Shown piece after piece: positions 34,509-46,467 of a DNA stretch of 64,000 nt (position 1 is its first letter; the number at the start of each line of letters is the position of its first letter). Position numbers and translations under genes: made by a program. The notes below the pieces were generated by a model, which was not told the DNA's origin, ran no database searches, and saw only the letters and a list, made by a program, of their open reading frames with translations. Origin of the DNA: Pleurodeles waltl (lineage: Eukaryota; Chordata; Amphibia; Caudata; Salamandridae); the NCBI RefSeq assembly GCF_031143425.1, contig NC_090444.1, forward strand, positions 1,537,590,782-1,537,654,781, given 5' to 3'.

Positions 34509-34636
34509 ATGAATCAGGTCTACAGCCCTACCAAACTATCTGCATTTTGTAATGAGGAAGAAGTAGTGACCCAACTACTGTCATCCTCAAATTGTGTGGA
34601 AATGAAGGGAAGCAGCAGACCTTGCCTTGTCTGTGG
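34509..34636 (+). CDS. Candidate 5' coding exon (weak)
   Basis: An ATG in good context (agaccATGA) opens a 122-codon frame. After about 42 codons it reads GSSRPCLVCG, directly followed by a consensus splice donor at 34,637 (ctgtg|gtgagt). The remaining codons would then be intronic, and they lose compositional character. The C-x-x-C-G pattern recalls the first zinc-finger cysteines of nuclear receptors, whose next residues would lie in a following exon. I do not recognise the N-terminal part, see no second exon in the window, and cannot exclude chance. Treat as a hypothesis. Confidence 0.2.
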
Positions 34637-36106
34637 TGAGTACTCTTTACCCCTAATTTACTCTGTGGTATCTATAAGATCTGCCCGTCGGACAATACAG
34701 AAGGCGCATGAAAAACAGAAACATTTCTTAAAATATGAAATTTTCAAACTGCTGCTCTTCTGTAATTTCGTGAAATCCATCATGTGCCCTGAGGCCAAAG
34801 GCATCTGTCGGTGTGGGAAAAATTTAAACTACAAACTTGCTTATACAGCTATACATTTGGAGTACTTTCATTACTAAAGACTCAAGTGTGACCAAATGTT
34901 CACTAGATATAGGCATTTAAACAGCCTTCAGCTTGAAATTAATCAACTGTGGTCAGTGGTTTCATGGTTGCATTGCCCTTTTACTCATTTCATCCTTTTG
35001 ATAATATCACTAAACAGGAATTCCACTATGTGCTGTGTGCTGAAGCAGAACTGCAGTGCCAGAGAGACCAGTGCAATGGGACATCTATGTGGTTTCTGAG
35101 TAGGGGAACTGCATGAAGAGTGTCTTAGGTTGCAGAATAGGATGCACAACACACCAGCTGATCACAACCTGCCCTGGAAACCTTCAGGCTTGTGTCTGTT
35201 AAATTAGACCCATCACAGAGGAAAGCAGGCTACACACTTAAGAAAAAGGAGACAGTGGGTTAGGCTGAGGTGTCAGGTGGCTGCAGGGTAGTATAGAGTT
35301 CAGATTTCTGCAGATAGAGAACATTACACAGTTCCAGTTGCTAGATAACCATATAAAATAAATAATATTTGAAGACAGGAATTTGGAGCTGAAAAAATAT
35401 TGAGTCTGGCTAAACTTTATTTAATTATGTCAGGGCTGTGTTTTGTTCCTGATGAGAAATCTAAGATTACTTAGCTTGAGTGTGGCTAGAGTGGTATTTG
35501 GTCTTTGTTGTGGAAATTACTTTGTGTCATTATTAACTTATATCTGCCTATCACATGTTTATTCCTCTTTTGAGAGACCTGATGTTATGACAGTGGGCCT
35601 TTTTCGAGCATTGAGGAAAGTTATGTCAACGTTAATCGGTTGGTGAATTATTGTTAAAAAAAGGACAAGTCAAAGGCAACAGGCGTTTCTTGCCTGTTAA
35701 AATGTTATGTTAAAGCATGAACGTTGTTTGGTTAGTGCACTCCCACTGTTTAGAATTGTAGACAATGGTTTTGGTTAACCCAGAGCGTAGACGTTTTGAG
35801 CTGTGTCAATTCTTATTAGACTCTTTTAGGAGGGGTTGCCTGTCATTCTGTTACATGTAATTTTGTATATATTTGTCATGTTTGGGTGGGCACTGTATTT
35901 AGCTGTGCACATTAAAATTATTTTTCTTTTTATAAGTAAACATATAGGATGGAAATCGCTATTTTAAATATTATTGATCTGTGGCACCCTGACTTTGCAA
36001 TGGGTTGGTGTTTCCTGCTACCCTGAGGGTTAAGTGCTAGAAGGGGTACTTGGTTTCTAGCTTGGAGAAGAAAATCATTATAACAGATTTTGTGCTGAAC
36101 AGATAA
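34637..36106. other. No recognisable feature (intron-like or intergenic)
   Basis: AT-rich with short ORFs lacking motifs. If the exon at 34,509 were real this would be intron sequence. Nothing else is supported. Confidence 0.35.
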
Positions 36107-36277
36107 GGGGCTTGATTTAGAATTTGTCTGAGGGAGTTACTCCATCACAAAGGTGACTGATAGCCTGTCCTCCGTATTACAATTTCATTACAACCTATGA
36201 AATTATAATGCGTAGGACAGGATATTCATTATGTTTGTGACAGAGTAACCCCTTTGCCAAACTCTAAATCAGGCCCC
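36107..36277. mobile_element. Palindromic MITE-like element (171 bp)
   Basis: An imperfect full-length palindrome: ggggcttgatttaga... at the left mirrors ...tctaaatcaggcccc at the right. The arms continue inward (gagttactc/gagtaacc, gcctgtcct/aggacagg, caatttcat/atgaaatt) to a centre 'tacaacctatg'. Flanks are ataa and aagt with no clear target duplication. Overall design and centre resemble the palindrome at 62,920-63,110. Confidence 0.75.
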
Positions 36278-37685
36278 AAGTCAGTATGGACTAGCTCTCA
36301 GGATAAAGCTACTTTCTCAACATTTGTCAAGTTGTCATATCCTTGATAGAGAGTCATCATTAGTCTCTAGGAACTACCATCAGACATCACCCTGATTCCC
36401 GAAAGGATTAGTTGAACAACTATTTTTTTTCTCTTGAATGACAAATACATTCATAAGAAATAATAACATACGTGCAATGCACTTTTATGGTAAGTGTGAA
36501 ATACATTGAACCAATGTGTGAATACACCAGTTTTAGGTACAAATTAGGCATGGTAGTGGAAGAGTGCAATTCATAGCATGCTCAATGCCACATTTATCAC
36601 GAATTAGAGAGGGTATATAGTACAATCCAACATTTTCAAAAAAAGTCTCTAGTTTTTATAAGGGATAGATTTCAAATCTCTTTAAGCTACTGCTTGGAGT
36701 TTTAGGTCAGTTAGCCAAACATTACAATTCAGACTCCATTGAATTACAATGCAATCTATGACAAGTGCCAGCCCAAATGATGGCAATTTGGTCAGAACTT
36801 TGCTTGCCTTTTCATCTGGTAACCGGCCTAGTTTGTACATGCTCAAAGACGTCTCCTAAGTCCTTCCAGTCAGAGCTGACACGAAGGATGCTCCGCTAGT
36901 TTACATGTACAAAAGTAAACTCTGAGCTTCCCTGCACCTAAGGCAGCTCTTGCAAAATCATATTTTATGACCAACAGGCTTAGGCAGTCATGAAACAGAC
37001 ATTTGTTATTAATTAATTTAAATTTTGTGCTACTGGATGTAATTCTTCTATGGTTGTAAATCCGTCACTATACCATATTGTCCACAAGCACACTTAAATT
37101 TATTTTTTGTCTCCCTTAGTCTGGATAGTGCTTCACTCTTCACAGATAGCCAGACCTATATAATTTTGATAAGGGTCTCCCATCTTCAAACAGTGCTTTC
37201 AGGTTCACATTGCCTGTACTTCCCACTTGCTTGGGAAATGTGCCCATGCAAATTTAGCTGCAACTCTAGTAATAGTGCAAACTATGTCCCATGTTATGTG
37301 GGAAAAAGCTATTTTTGAATCCTGGCCAGCTATAAAAGCCAAGCACGATATGGTGAAGAACTACATGCCATGCATGGACCTCAGCAAGACACAAAGCACT
37401 GTCTTCTGAGGCATTATTTTTTGATCCATAACTTGCTTAGATTTGGTGCATGCTCCTACAATATATGTGCTAAACAAAGGTGATAAAACTGATATAATGC
37501 AAAGTCACTGAAGTCAAATTCTTTATTTCTAATAAATGCCTTCTTACTGAAATAAGGCATATTTTCAAACTCAAACATACATTGTGAAATCATAAAATCT
37601 CAATACACATCGGCACAACCAGCGCTTAAGGCAGCCCTTAAAAAAGTATAAAACAATATAGAAAATACTTTTACAACTAAGATTA
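36278..37685. other. No recognisable feature
   Basis: AT-rich sequence. No coding or repeat signature that I can place. Confidence 0.35.
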
Positions 37686-38260
37686 AATTTGGGGGAAACA
37701 GCCTGTTTTTCCCATACACCAAATACATCAGGTTTTGAGGGTGCATCAGTTAGCCTATTAAAATGCAGAACTAATTACTACTTTAATTAAAAAAGTGCAT
37801 TGTGCAAGGCCACATGTCGTAAACCACTCAACGGAATATTCATATTTTAAAAATACCTTTTGAAGTGTATCTTAAATACATCTAACAGCAGCCCATTTAT
37901 ACCATGCACCAAATACTTCACATTTTCAACAGTTTATACAATAGACTCTTAAAATGCAGGGCTATAGTGACTTAAATAACAAAAGTGATTTGATAGAAAA
38001 GTGCAATGTGCAAAGCAACATGGCATAAACCACTGAATGAACAATTCATATTACAAAAAATACCTTTTAAAGTGCATCTTAATAGATCTACAGTGGGACA
38101 CTTTCATAAGCATAGCATATCCTATTCAGATAAGCAGAGTTGGCCCTTTAAGAGTAAGCAGAATTAAGTTTCAGTAATAACTAATAAAGTGCATTGTGCA
38201 AGATCATTGTTACAAAAAACGTAGACCAGTCTGATCATATTGAAAGGCTATTTTATACTG
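37686..38260 (+). repeat. Degenerate ~190-205-bp tandem repeat, about 3 units
   Basis: The marker 'aaagtgcattgtgcaag' occurs at about 37,792, 37,997 (as aaaagtgcaatgtgcaaag) and 38,186. It is followed each time by a cca/aca...gtaaaccactcaa/gaa-type block and 'ataccttttgaagtg'. Another marker, 'catgcaccaaatacttca', recurs with similar spacing. The units are strongly diverged, so the duplication is old. No coding content. Confidence 0.6.
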
Positions 38261-39865
38261 TAAAAGGGTCAGATTAATATCCCATGCATCATCCTAAAAC
38301 AATCTGCATCTTCCCAGTTAATTCGAAAGTCATCCCTAGATCCCGAGACAGGACAAGAACACTAATCAAGAACAGGGTGGATGTGGAAAATCCTGGAATA
38401 AGATGATGCGATTTTGTGCAAATATTGGACAATAGCAGGGGCTACATCTTGGTGTCTCAAAACAAAATCCAGGCTTAATCCCATATCTCTTGACTGTATT
38501 CCATATTTTTTTTAAATAGCCAGTGCAACAAAGAGTGGCTTATTGAATACCTTTTGCCCCCACTTGAAGGGACACTGACCAAGATTCTCAGCAATCTGAA
38601 CTTCAACCCTGGCATCTGCCACCATAGAACAATTACCACACTTAGGCCCAAAATGTCATTGTGCAGAGTCCTATCTGGGATTCTATACAAATACGGGTAA
38701 AGGTCCATGCCCTTCTGTAATAGTAAAAAGAGAGCAACTCATCTCTTATCCCCAGGTACGGGTTGTTTCCTCTGTACAGCGCCTAAGCGTGCTCTTTATT
38801 TTGCTCATTTGTTTCATTTCATCCCCATCAAAATGGATCTGGGACATCTAGATGCTCCATCAGTGCCAGCTTAAGGGTGTGTGAATCATACAGTTGCACA
38901 TGGTTCACAACTTATGGGGGCCCAGAAAACTTCACAGAAATTTACCATCAACATCAGGGTGCCTGTCCCAAAGCGCCAGTGCTCTCGTAGCCAGCACTCT
39001 CAGCTGAAGAAGAGTTTGGCACAATCAGCTATGGAGGAAACAAAAGGACAACAGGGTAGAAAGCAGAAGGGAGTGTGTGGACATCAGAAGCCATGTAAAC
39101 TGACACATCTCACAGAAAGCAGGAAGCTTTTCATGGTTTCTGTAACACTGGCTAAGCCACTCCTAGCTCTGAAATTGCAGAACAGTAGCAGGCAACGTGC
39201 CTTTGTGGAATACTCTTGGAATGTGTGCTGCGTGTAATGTCACTGTCATAATCTGCTGCACCGCAGGAAGTGTGGAAGCCTCCCCTACTAGGCCTGTGTG
39301 AGTTTTCAAACCTGCACAGCAGGAACAAAAGCAGCCCTGTGCGCTTTGTATTGTCTATGGTGCCCTGCCACAGGGTGAATTATAAACACATTTCTCAACT
39401 CATTCATATCCAGAAAGTACATTCCCCCATTATCTTCAATGCAAAAAGTTCAAGCAGCTTGTTTTAATGTGCATCAGGGATGGCGCAGATCTTGTTGCTT
39501 TAACTTGTTGCCTGGGGTGTCGCTCATTTTAAAGCATTTTAAAGCACAGACTGTGAGTAATAAGCTGTTTTCCACCTTAGATCAGGAGCTCAAGCTTTTA
39601 AATGTGATGTAGGATCTACCCGTTCTCTGCTGCATACACAGTTGTTCAGGTCCTGCCATCTTGCCAAATGTGCTGATCACATATGGCACATGCCTTCATA
39701 TTATGAAGCTCAGAGACTTTCCACTTGTATAAGGAATGATTAGGCAGAGCAGACCTTACTTCAGTCGGAAAACTGATATTGGAATTGCATTTTGTACTGT
39801 CTTGGGTCAATAGTACAGTTTTTGCCAGAACAAAAATTGGCTTTGAGGGGAACCAATGAGAAAGG
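38261..39865. other. No recognisable gene
   Basis: The ORF at 38,881-39,237 (118 codons) has no domain I recognise and poor start context. The rest is AT-rich. Confidence 0.35.
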
Positions 39866-40445
39866 TAAAAGAATTTAAAATGGCAATTTTCTGGGTCAAG
39901 TAGAGTTGCTTGCTAAATATGATGATCTCATGGCAGAACACATTAGAAGAGTTGAGCAATATCAACTTTAAACAAACAAAATAGCAGACCATTACATAGG
40001 GAAAACAATTCAGAATGAAATCATTCAACTTATATCACAAAACATTCAGAAAAGATTGCTAGATATCATCAGGTCTTCCAAGTGTTTTTCATTCTTACTG
40101 GACTGCAAACATAAGTCATCAAAAGCAAATGACTCTAATGATTTGTGTACCTCATATATCCTCAACTATCCCATCAGTAAAGGAACACTTCATGGGGTTC
40201 ATATCTGTAGATGCCACAAGTTGTGAAACCATTAGTGATGTACATCTTCACAAACTGAAAGATTTATGAATACCTCTTGAACACTGCCGTGGTCAGGTTT
40301 ATGACAATGGGGCTAATATTAAGGGAAGACATTCCGAAGTGCAGGAAATAATACTAGACAGGAACCACAAATCAATTTTCAATCCTTGTCATTCTCTTAA
40401 TCTTGTCTTGTGTGACACAGCAAAGTGACACAGCAAAGTGATCAA
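39866..40445 (+). pseudogene. hAT-superfamily transposase relic
   Basis: Read across frames, the plus strand shows the pattern of ZMYM/hAT-type transposases of vertebrates. A segment like 'LLAKYDDLMAEHI' (about 39,910) is followed by 'IQNEIIQLISQNIQK' (about 40,005), a catalytic-core-like 'FSFLLDC' (about 40,088), 'GVHICRC/FISVDAT' (about 40,196), 'QVYDNGANIKG' (about 40,297) and 'HSLNLVLCDTA' (about 40,390). At least three frameshifts. The C-terminal dimerisation domain is not visible; a LINE follows. Confidence 0.65.
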
Positions 40446-42610
40446 CTACAGCACTGTCTTTCTTTGGGTATTTACGGAGAATATTCCACCTGAAAAGATT
40501 ATCCCCAGATATTTGTACTCCTGGACCTGCTTGAACCACATATTGCCTAAAAACCAAAAGATACTATTTTCCACTTGTTAAAACATAGGGTTTTTGTCTT
40601 CTCAATATTGATCAACAGTTTATTTTCCAGGTAATAAGAAAAGACACTAATGCATTTCATTTGCATTGGAGTGACCTACCAACTCCATTGACCTCCTTGT
40701 ACCACCCCACAGGGTAAAGCAGTGGTCCATGCAGAATATTTAGGCCCAATCCTCCCTGCTCAACAGGGATCCATCCAGTGTCAAAAGCCCTGTTAGCTAA
40801 ATGCATTAATACCTTTTTGGTAAATAGCTTAGAAGTAATATCTAGTAACAATATCAAACAGCAGTTGGCCGGTGGGTCATTTTTACCTTTTTTGTGAATG
40901 GGCTTCACTATGGCTCCCTTCCATGACTCCAGAAAGATACCCACATATGTCACCCACTTGAAGAAGCCACTCAAAATTAGCCCCATTTCCAAAGGTCCTT
41001 TATAAAAAGATAACAGATGGGAAATCTCCTGGCCCACCAGCCCTAGGAGACTTCATATTACCGATGAAGTCAGACAGTACATCTGGTGACTGGGAGTTTG
41101 TGATAACCTCTAAATCAGGTTGGGAAATAGCAGAGGACACCAGTAAAATTTCCAGGTTTTCACCAATGTGGAGAGAATCGATAAAAGAAAACCAATCACC
41201 CACGCTTATCTGTCCCTCAAAGGAAGATGGTGAGATAAGCATAAACAAGTTAGCCAGGCACCAGAAATGTTTACTATTCTTCCCTTCAATATTTGCTAAT
41301 ATTAAGTCCCAATCTGATTTATAATATTCCCTTCATTGTGGGCACATACATTATGATATGCAATTTTCGAAACATTCTTTGCTTCTCTTATACTTGCATT
41401 CTTTGGATTTAAATTAAAGCATCAATGACACTTATTCACAGTTCTTCTTTCCTCCCAACAATCATTATCCATCCACTCATTCCTCTTTGCTCTACTACCA
41501 CTCTCTGGCTTTAAACTACCCTTTTCCTTTTGGAAATGGACTAATAATTGCTTCATAAATCTATTGTACCATCCGATCCAATCATCACCTACTTTCATAT
41601 CCAGAAGGTCAAATTCAATTGAGGATGAAGCCTGAAGTGAACCTTCTGTGGTCAAAACCCAGATTCTTCAATGGTAAACCTCAGGAGGCTCAGATACATA
41701 TACGTAGGACATCAACAGATCTTTAAACTCCAGGCTGAGTGCCCAGTGATCGCTGGGCCCTAACTCTGACTTTCTTTTTCGCAGTAAAACTAGTGAATTA
41801 GGACAAACACATGATTGATGGCCATACAATTATTAGCAATTATTACCATTTTTAAAATTTCTGGAAGCAGGAATATCATCAGTATATTGTCTGATAATAT
41901 TAACCAAGTTCTGTTGAAAAAAGCAAGGCAAAACCTTCACAGCCCCTTCAGTGAAACCTTTAGGGAAAATGCTATTGGGAATATTTAGTGCCAACCACTG
42001 TTCCTTCAAGGTGTTATCATACACTTTAAATGCTGATTTCTCATTAAAGTTTCTCCTACTTTAAAGAGGGCGTCAGGATAGTTCAATGTATAGGATTATA
42101 GGAACTATACCTGCCTCTATCACAAGTATACCCTGTTCATATGGACCTTCATCTATGAAAGGTACCGTATATTGTAAATAAGTTGCAAAGCAATATGTTT
42201 CAAAGTTTGAAATCGCAAATCTCCTATATTATAGAGTAAGTTAGAGGTGGCCATTGCTGTGTGGGCTGACTCTCCTCCCTGTATAAAATGGGCTGCTAGA
42301 AGTTCAGTTGTTTGAAAATGTTGGCATTACCCCATCACATTTTACTCAAATCTATAATCTCCACATAGGGATTGGAGGAGTCCACCCTGATACTGCCAAT
42401 TAAACATTAGTGGGGCGTGATAAAATAGAGGGCTAGCTAGGTCCTTCAAAATGTATTCCTTCTATAGAAAAGTTTATTTATGAGTAAGAATCACTTGGAG
42501 AAGTACAAATAGCAGCCTTCCTTGTGGCAAAAAAGGTTCTCCAAAGTGTGACAAATTACTATAAAATAACTCTTAGTGCCAACGAGGACTAACTCTTTTG
42601 CCTAACTCCT
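40446..42610 (-). mobile_element. I/Jockey-like LINE relic, endonuclease-RT part
   Basis: Minus strand, reading right to left. At 41,422-41,655 there is an endonuclease-RT linker with a basic WMDNDCWEERR-type segment; at 41,000-41,248 a pre-RT segment; at 40,657-41,037 the start of RT with WKGAIVKPIHKKGKNDPPAN and LLDITSKLF, then an end near 'VEQGGLGLN'. The later RT motifs are missing on this side. Related in style to the neighbouring LINE at 42,611-45,190; possibly the same family. Dead. Confidence 0.65.
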
Positions 42611-45190
42611 ATTTTGTGCCTGTCATAGTCATATTCATAGTTTATTTTGGGCAAAGCCCATAAAACATTTACATCAAAACATCATATAAAAAAAATATTT
42701 AAAATACATTTACAAAAATAACTTAGCACATTAAGATCAGTACTTAAAACAGATAAAAGTGCTCCATCCGAGTACCTCCACATAGCATTGTGCATCTGTA
42801 GAACTAGAGAGATAATCCTGCTCTTCTTCTTGCCCTCCATACTGCCTGAAGATAGCAACCAAGACTCATTGCTATATTAGCACTACAGTCTGTCCTCAGG
42901 ATGCGATTAGCTTCTATATACTGCTTTGTGCCTAAGAAAATATATAATGGGCTAAGCCATTGCCCTCTAGGTTTGCATATGTGGGACAGAAGAATAACAA
43001 ATGTTCTACATTTTCAACCCTGTAGCCACATAGTGAACATTTAGGGCCTCATTACGAGTTTAGCAGACAGTTTTTCCCGTTCTCTGAACGTCTTACTGGG
43101 AGGTTGCCGGCACTGTGGCTACATCCCACCAAGTCCATTACGAGTTTCCCACTAGGTCAGGCGGTGGAACCCTGAGTTTACGCCCACCGGCCTCATGGGA
43201 AACACCCTACAGCATTATCTCAGGCTCATAATTGAGCCTGCGGCATTGCGGCAGGATGCACCCCTGCAATGTTTGCAAAGCAGACACCGAATATTGCAAC
43301 AGTGCTGGCCTGGGGGCCCCCTTGCCCCGGTCTCCGCCAGCCTTTTAATGGTAGTATTACCACCATGAAATCGCTGGCAGAGAACAAAGCTGTAATCCCC
43401 AGGGCAGCGCTGTTCTGGTGGATTAGGACCACCGCAACCGCCAGCCCAGCGGGACAACTAATCCTGGTGATGCTGGCGGTCCAACCACGGCACGACTGTC
43501 ACGTCATAATGAGGCGCTCAGACCATTGCATTGGCAGTAGACCACCAGACTCATAACGACCCCAGTAGTTTTATTTATTTGTAAACTTAGCAATAAATGC
43601 ATTGACCAACAATGCTCCCACCCTCATTTTAATTAGCAATGTATCAGTCATACACACCTCCTGGTATGTGGTTCTGAGCATACTGGTCAATAACCCACTC
43701 CCAATAATTCTTTTTAACTACTAACTTAGCATTCTGGTTAAATAAGGATAAGCTGGTCCAATATTGACCCAGTCCAACGAGTCCCATATGTTCTTTGACA
43801 AACTGGAGCCAAGGAATTAGGGAGCTTCTTCTATGGGCCATAACTTCAGATACAGTTTGTCTATAATTGTTCCTATGCAAAACAGTATCAACAAAAACGG
43901 AAACAGACAGAGTACTATTTAGAAGATTAAATAAACACTTAATAAACCTGTTCTCTTAACTGTCAACCCTTTCAGATTTCCCATCCACATAGTTCCGCCC
44001 CTTGCAAAGAAGCAGATTGCACATTGGCTCTATACATTTCTATTGCATGTGAGAGTGATTTGGGGGTAGTCGTTTTATAGCGTTTAGCCAGGGAAGCAGC
44101 ACTATGTTCTGATTTCATTATATGTGACTTCCACCTCATAGTTTTATCCACCCTTACCCCCACGTAGTCAAAGTTATCAATCATTTGAAGTCTTTCTCCT
44201 TCCATATAGAATCCTCCCCTAAAGGATTTATGTGGTTTAAAACCATTGTTTTTGGAATTAACTTCCAGACCAAGGATGTCACAGTAATTTGAAAAACTAT
44301 TTAAGACAGTCTGCAAACCGAGGGGAGTTCGAGAAATTAAAACAGTATCATCCACAAAAAGTATGGCTGGAGCTAGCAGCCCCCTGTTTTTGGACAGTCT
44401 TGCACACTAGTTAAGAAATGTTCTAACACATCATTAATTTACAGAGAGAACCATGTAAAGAGAGAACAGTGCTGGTCGAACACCAAGCCCTATAGGTATA
44501 GGTGAGGTAAGTCACCCCTTGCTCCCTATCTGACTCTAGCATAATTTCATTCATGCAACCTAATAAGATCATTTTATATGGTATGATGAACATCCATTTT
44601 TTTTCTAAAGTTCGCCACATATCCCTCCTTGGCACAAGATTCAATGCAGTCCTAAGGTCTACAAAAGCCATATAAAGATGGTCTGAAGATAGCCCTGTAT
44701 ATTTCCACACTATGAGATTTAAAAGAAGAATTTGGTCAATCGTGCTAATTTTAGAATGAAATCCCAGCTGGAACGCTGAAAGAACCTTACCCTCATTTAA
44801 CCAATCTTGTAAATGATCCAGAATTTTCTGACAGAAAACTTTCTGTAGATTGTCCGTAAGGCTAATTGGTCTATAATTATGTGGAAGTGCTCTGTCACCC
44901 TTTTTATAAATTGGTATTATTTTTTCTCCAAGCCACAAGGCTTGAATTGCACCACCTCCCAATACAGAATTTGAAAGAGCATTTATATATGGGGCCCAGA
45001 TCTCAGATTCCAACTGAAAAAGGTCACCAGGAACCTTGTCTGGACCAGGGGCTTTACCAGGACAGAGTGAAAATATCACCCTATACGTATCCTCAAGTGA
45101 GAAAGGAAGGGAAAACTTAGTTTCTGCTCTGTCTTGCTCCCTTGTGTTTACTATCAATTCATCAGGATTAGAGCGAGCCATATATATCTG
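42611..45190 (-). mobile_element. I/Jockey-like LINE, RT and C-terminal zinc region, split by a foldback element
   Basis: Minus strand. The frame 44,423-45,181 holds KAPGPDKVPGDLFQ, IIPIYKKGDRALPHNYRPIS, LGFHSKISTIDQILLLN and FVDLRTALNLVPRRDMW (the motif A aspartate is followed by ALN instead of AFD). Motif C reads FVDDTVLIS at about 44,350-44,361, catalytic pair kept. The C-terminal part at about 42,900-43,035 contains VEHLLFFCPTYANLEGNGLAHYI, a Cys/His region typical of this group. The 3' end near 42,620 (ttgcccaaaataaactatg on the minus strand) looks like a short UTR. The foldback insert at 43,042-43,563 interrupts it. Confidence 0.75.
43042..43563. mobile_element. Foldback/chain-of-hairpins element, diverged copy
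   Basis: Starts gggcctcattacgagttt and ends gactcataacgacccc, matching in design the ends of the element at 54,436-55,066 (gggcctcattatgaccc / gggtcagaatgaccct). Inside are decayed stems, e.g. 'caggctcataattgagcctg', 'ggtagtattaccacc' and 'ccgccagc...gctggcgg'. It sits inside the LINE C-terminal region. Target duplication not seen. Confidence 0.65.
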
Positions 45191-45392
45191 TTTGTGAAGT
45201 GTGAAGTGTTCACCCTCTGGTGTGGCTGCACTGTATATTCAATAGGGCTAGGAGTCACTAAGTCACCTTGCAGAAACATCTAACAGAATAGTTTGTGATC
45301 TCTCTTCTTCAAAGCATCTAGCAAAGACAAGCAATTCATGTCTATCCATTCTTGCTTCTTATTCTTTATTTTAATAACCTACACAACATTGC
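45191..45392. other. Spacer between LINE and giant element
   Basis: Short AT-rich stretch, probably the 5' continuation of the LINE coding region. No separate feature. Confidence 0.4.
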
Positions 45393-45396
45393 TTAA

Positions 45397-46467
45397 CCCC
45401 TTCGCTGCCAGGCCTTTTCCCCCTCCTGTGCCAGGCCTTTTTTGCCTATTTGGGGCAGTTCGCGCTTAGGCCCTCATAACTTTTTGTCCACATAAGCTAA
45501 CCAAGCCAAATTTGCGTCCTTTTTTTCCAACATCCTAGGGATTCTAGAGGTACCCAGACTTTGTGGGTTCCCCTGAAGGAGGCCAAGAAATTGGCCAAAA
45601 TACAGTGAAAATTTCGTTTTTTTCAAAACAATTGGAAAAAGTGGCTGCAGAAGAAGGCTTGTGGTTTTTCCCCTGAAAATGGCATCAACAAAGGGTTTGC
45701 GGTGCTAAACTCAGCAGCTTCCCAGCTTTCAGGAACAGGCAGACTTGAATCAGATAACCCAATTTTTCAACACAATTTTGGCATTTTACTGGGGCATACC
45801 CCATTTGTGCAATTTTTTGTGCTTTCAGCCTCCTTCCAGTCAGTGACAGGAATGGTCATGAAACCAATGCTGGATCCCAGAAACCTAAACATTTCTGAAA
45901 AGTAGACAAAATTCTGAATTCAGCAAGGGGTCATTTGTGTAGATCCTACAAGGGTTTCCTACAGAAAATAACAGCTGAAAAAGAAAAATATTGAAATTGA
46001 GGTGAAAAAACCATAAATTTTTCTCTACGTTTTACTCTGTAACTTTTCCCTGCAATGTCAGATTATCGAAAGCAATATACCGTTACGTCTGCTGGACTCC
46101 TCTGGTTGCGGGTATATATATAGGGTTTGTAGGTTCATCAAGAACCCGAGGAACCCAGAGCCAATAAATGAGCTGCACCCTGCAGTGCGTTTTCATTCTA
46201 TACCGGGTATACAGCAATTCATTTGCTGAAATATAAGGAGTAAAAAATTGCTATCAAGAAAACCTTTGCATTTCCAAAAAGGGCACAAGATAAGGTGTTG
46301 AGGAGCAGTGGTTATTTGCACATCTCTGAATTCCGGGGTGACCATAGTAGCACGTGAATTACAGGGAATTTCTCAAATAGATGTCTTTTTTACACACACT
46401 CCTATATTTGGAAGGAAAAAATAGAGAGAAAGAAAAGGGGCAATAGTACTTGTTTTGCTAATCTATG
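45397..46467 (+). repeat. Left low-copy segment with ancient satellite homology
   Basis: No gene. Parts resemble the 373-bp satellite at low identity: 'aaacctaaacatttctgaaaagtagac...aaggggtcatttgtgt' at about 45,885-45,940 lines up with 'aaacctgtgcatttctgaaaactagag...ggaggggtgacttgtgt' of the unit. This suggests old, un-homogenised satellite units at the array edge. Confidence 0.5.

Noticed and set aside
36107..36277. TTAA or 3-bp target duplication for the 36.1-kb palindrome
   Set aside because: Flanks ataa and aagt give no convincing duplication at the ends defined by the palindrome.
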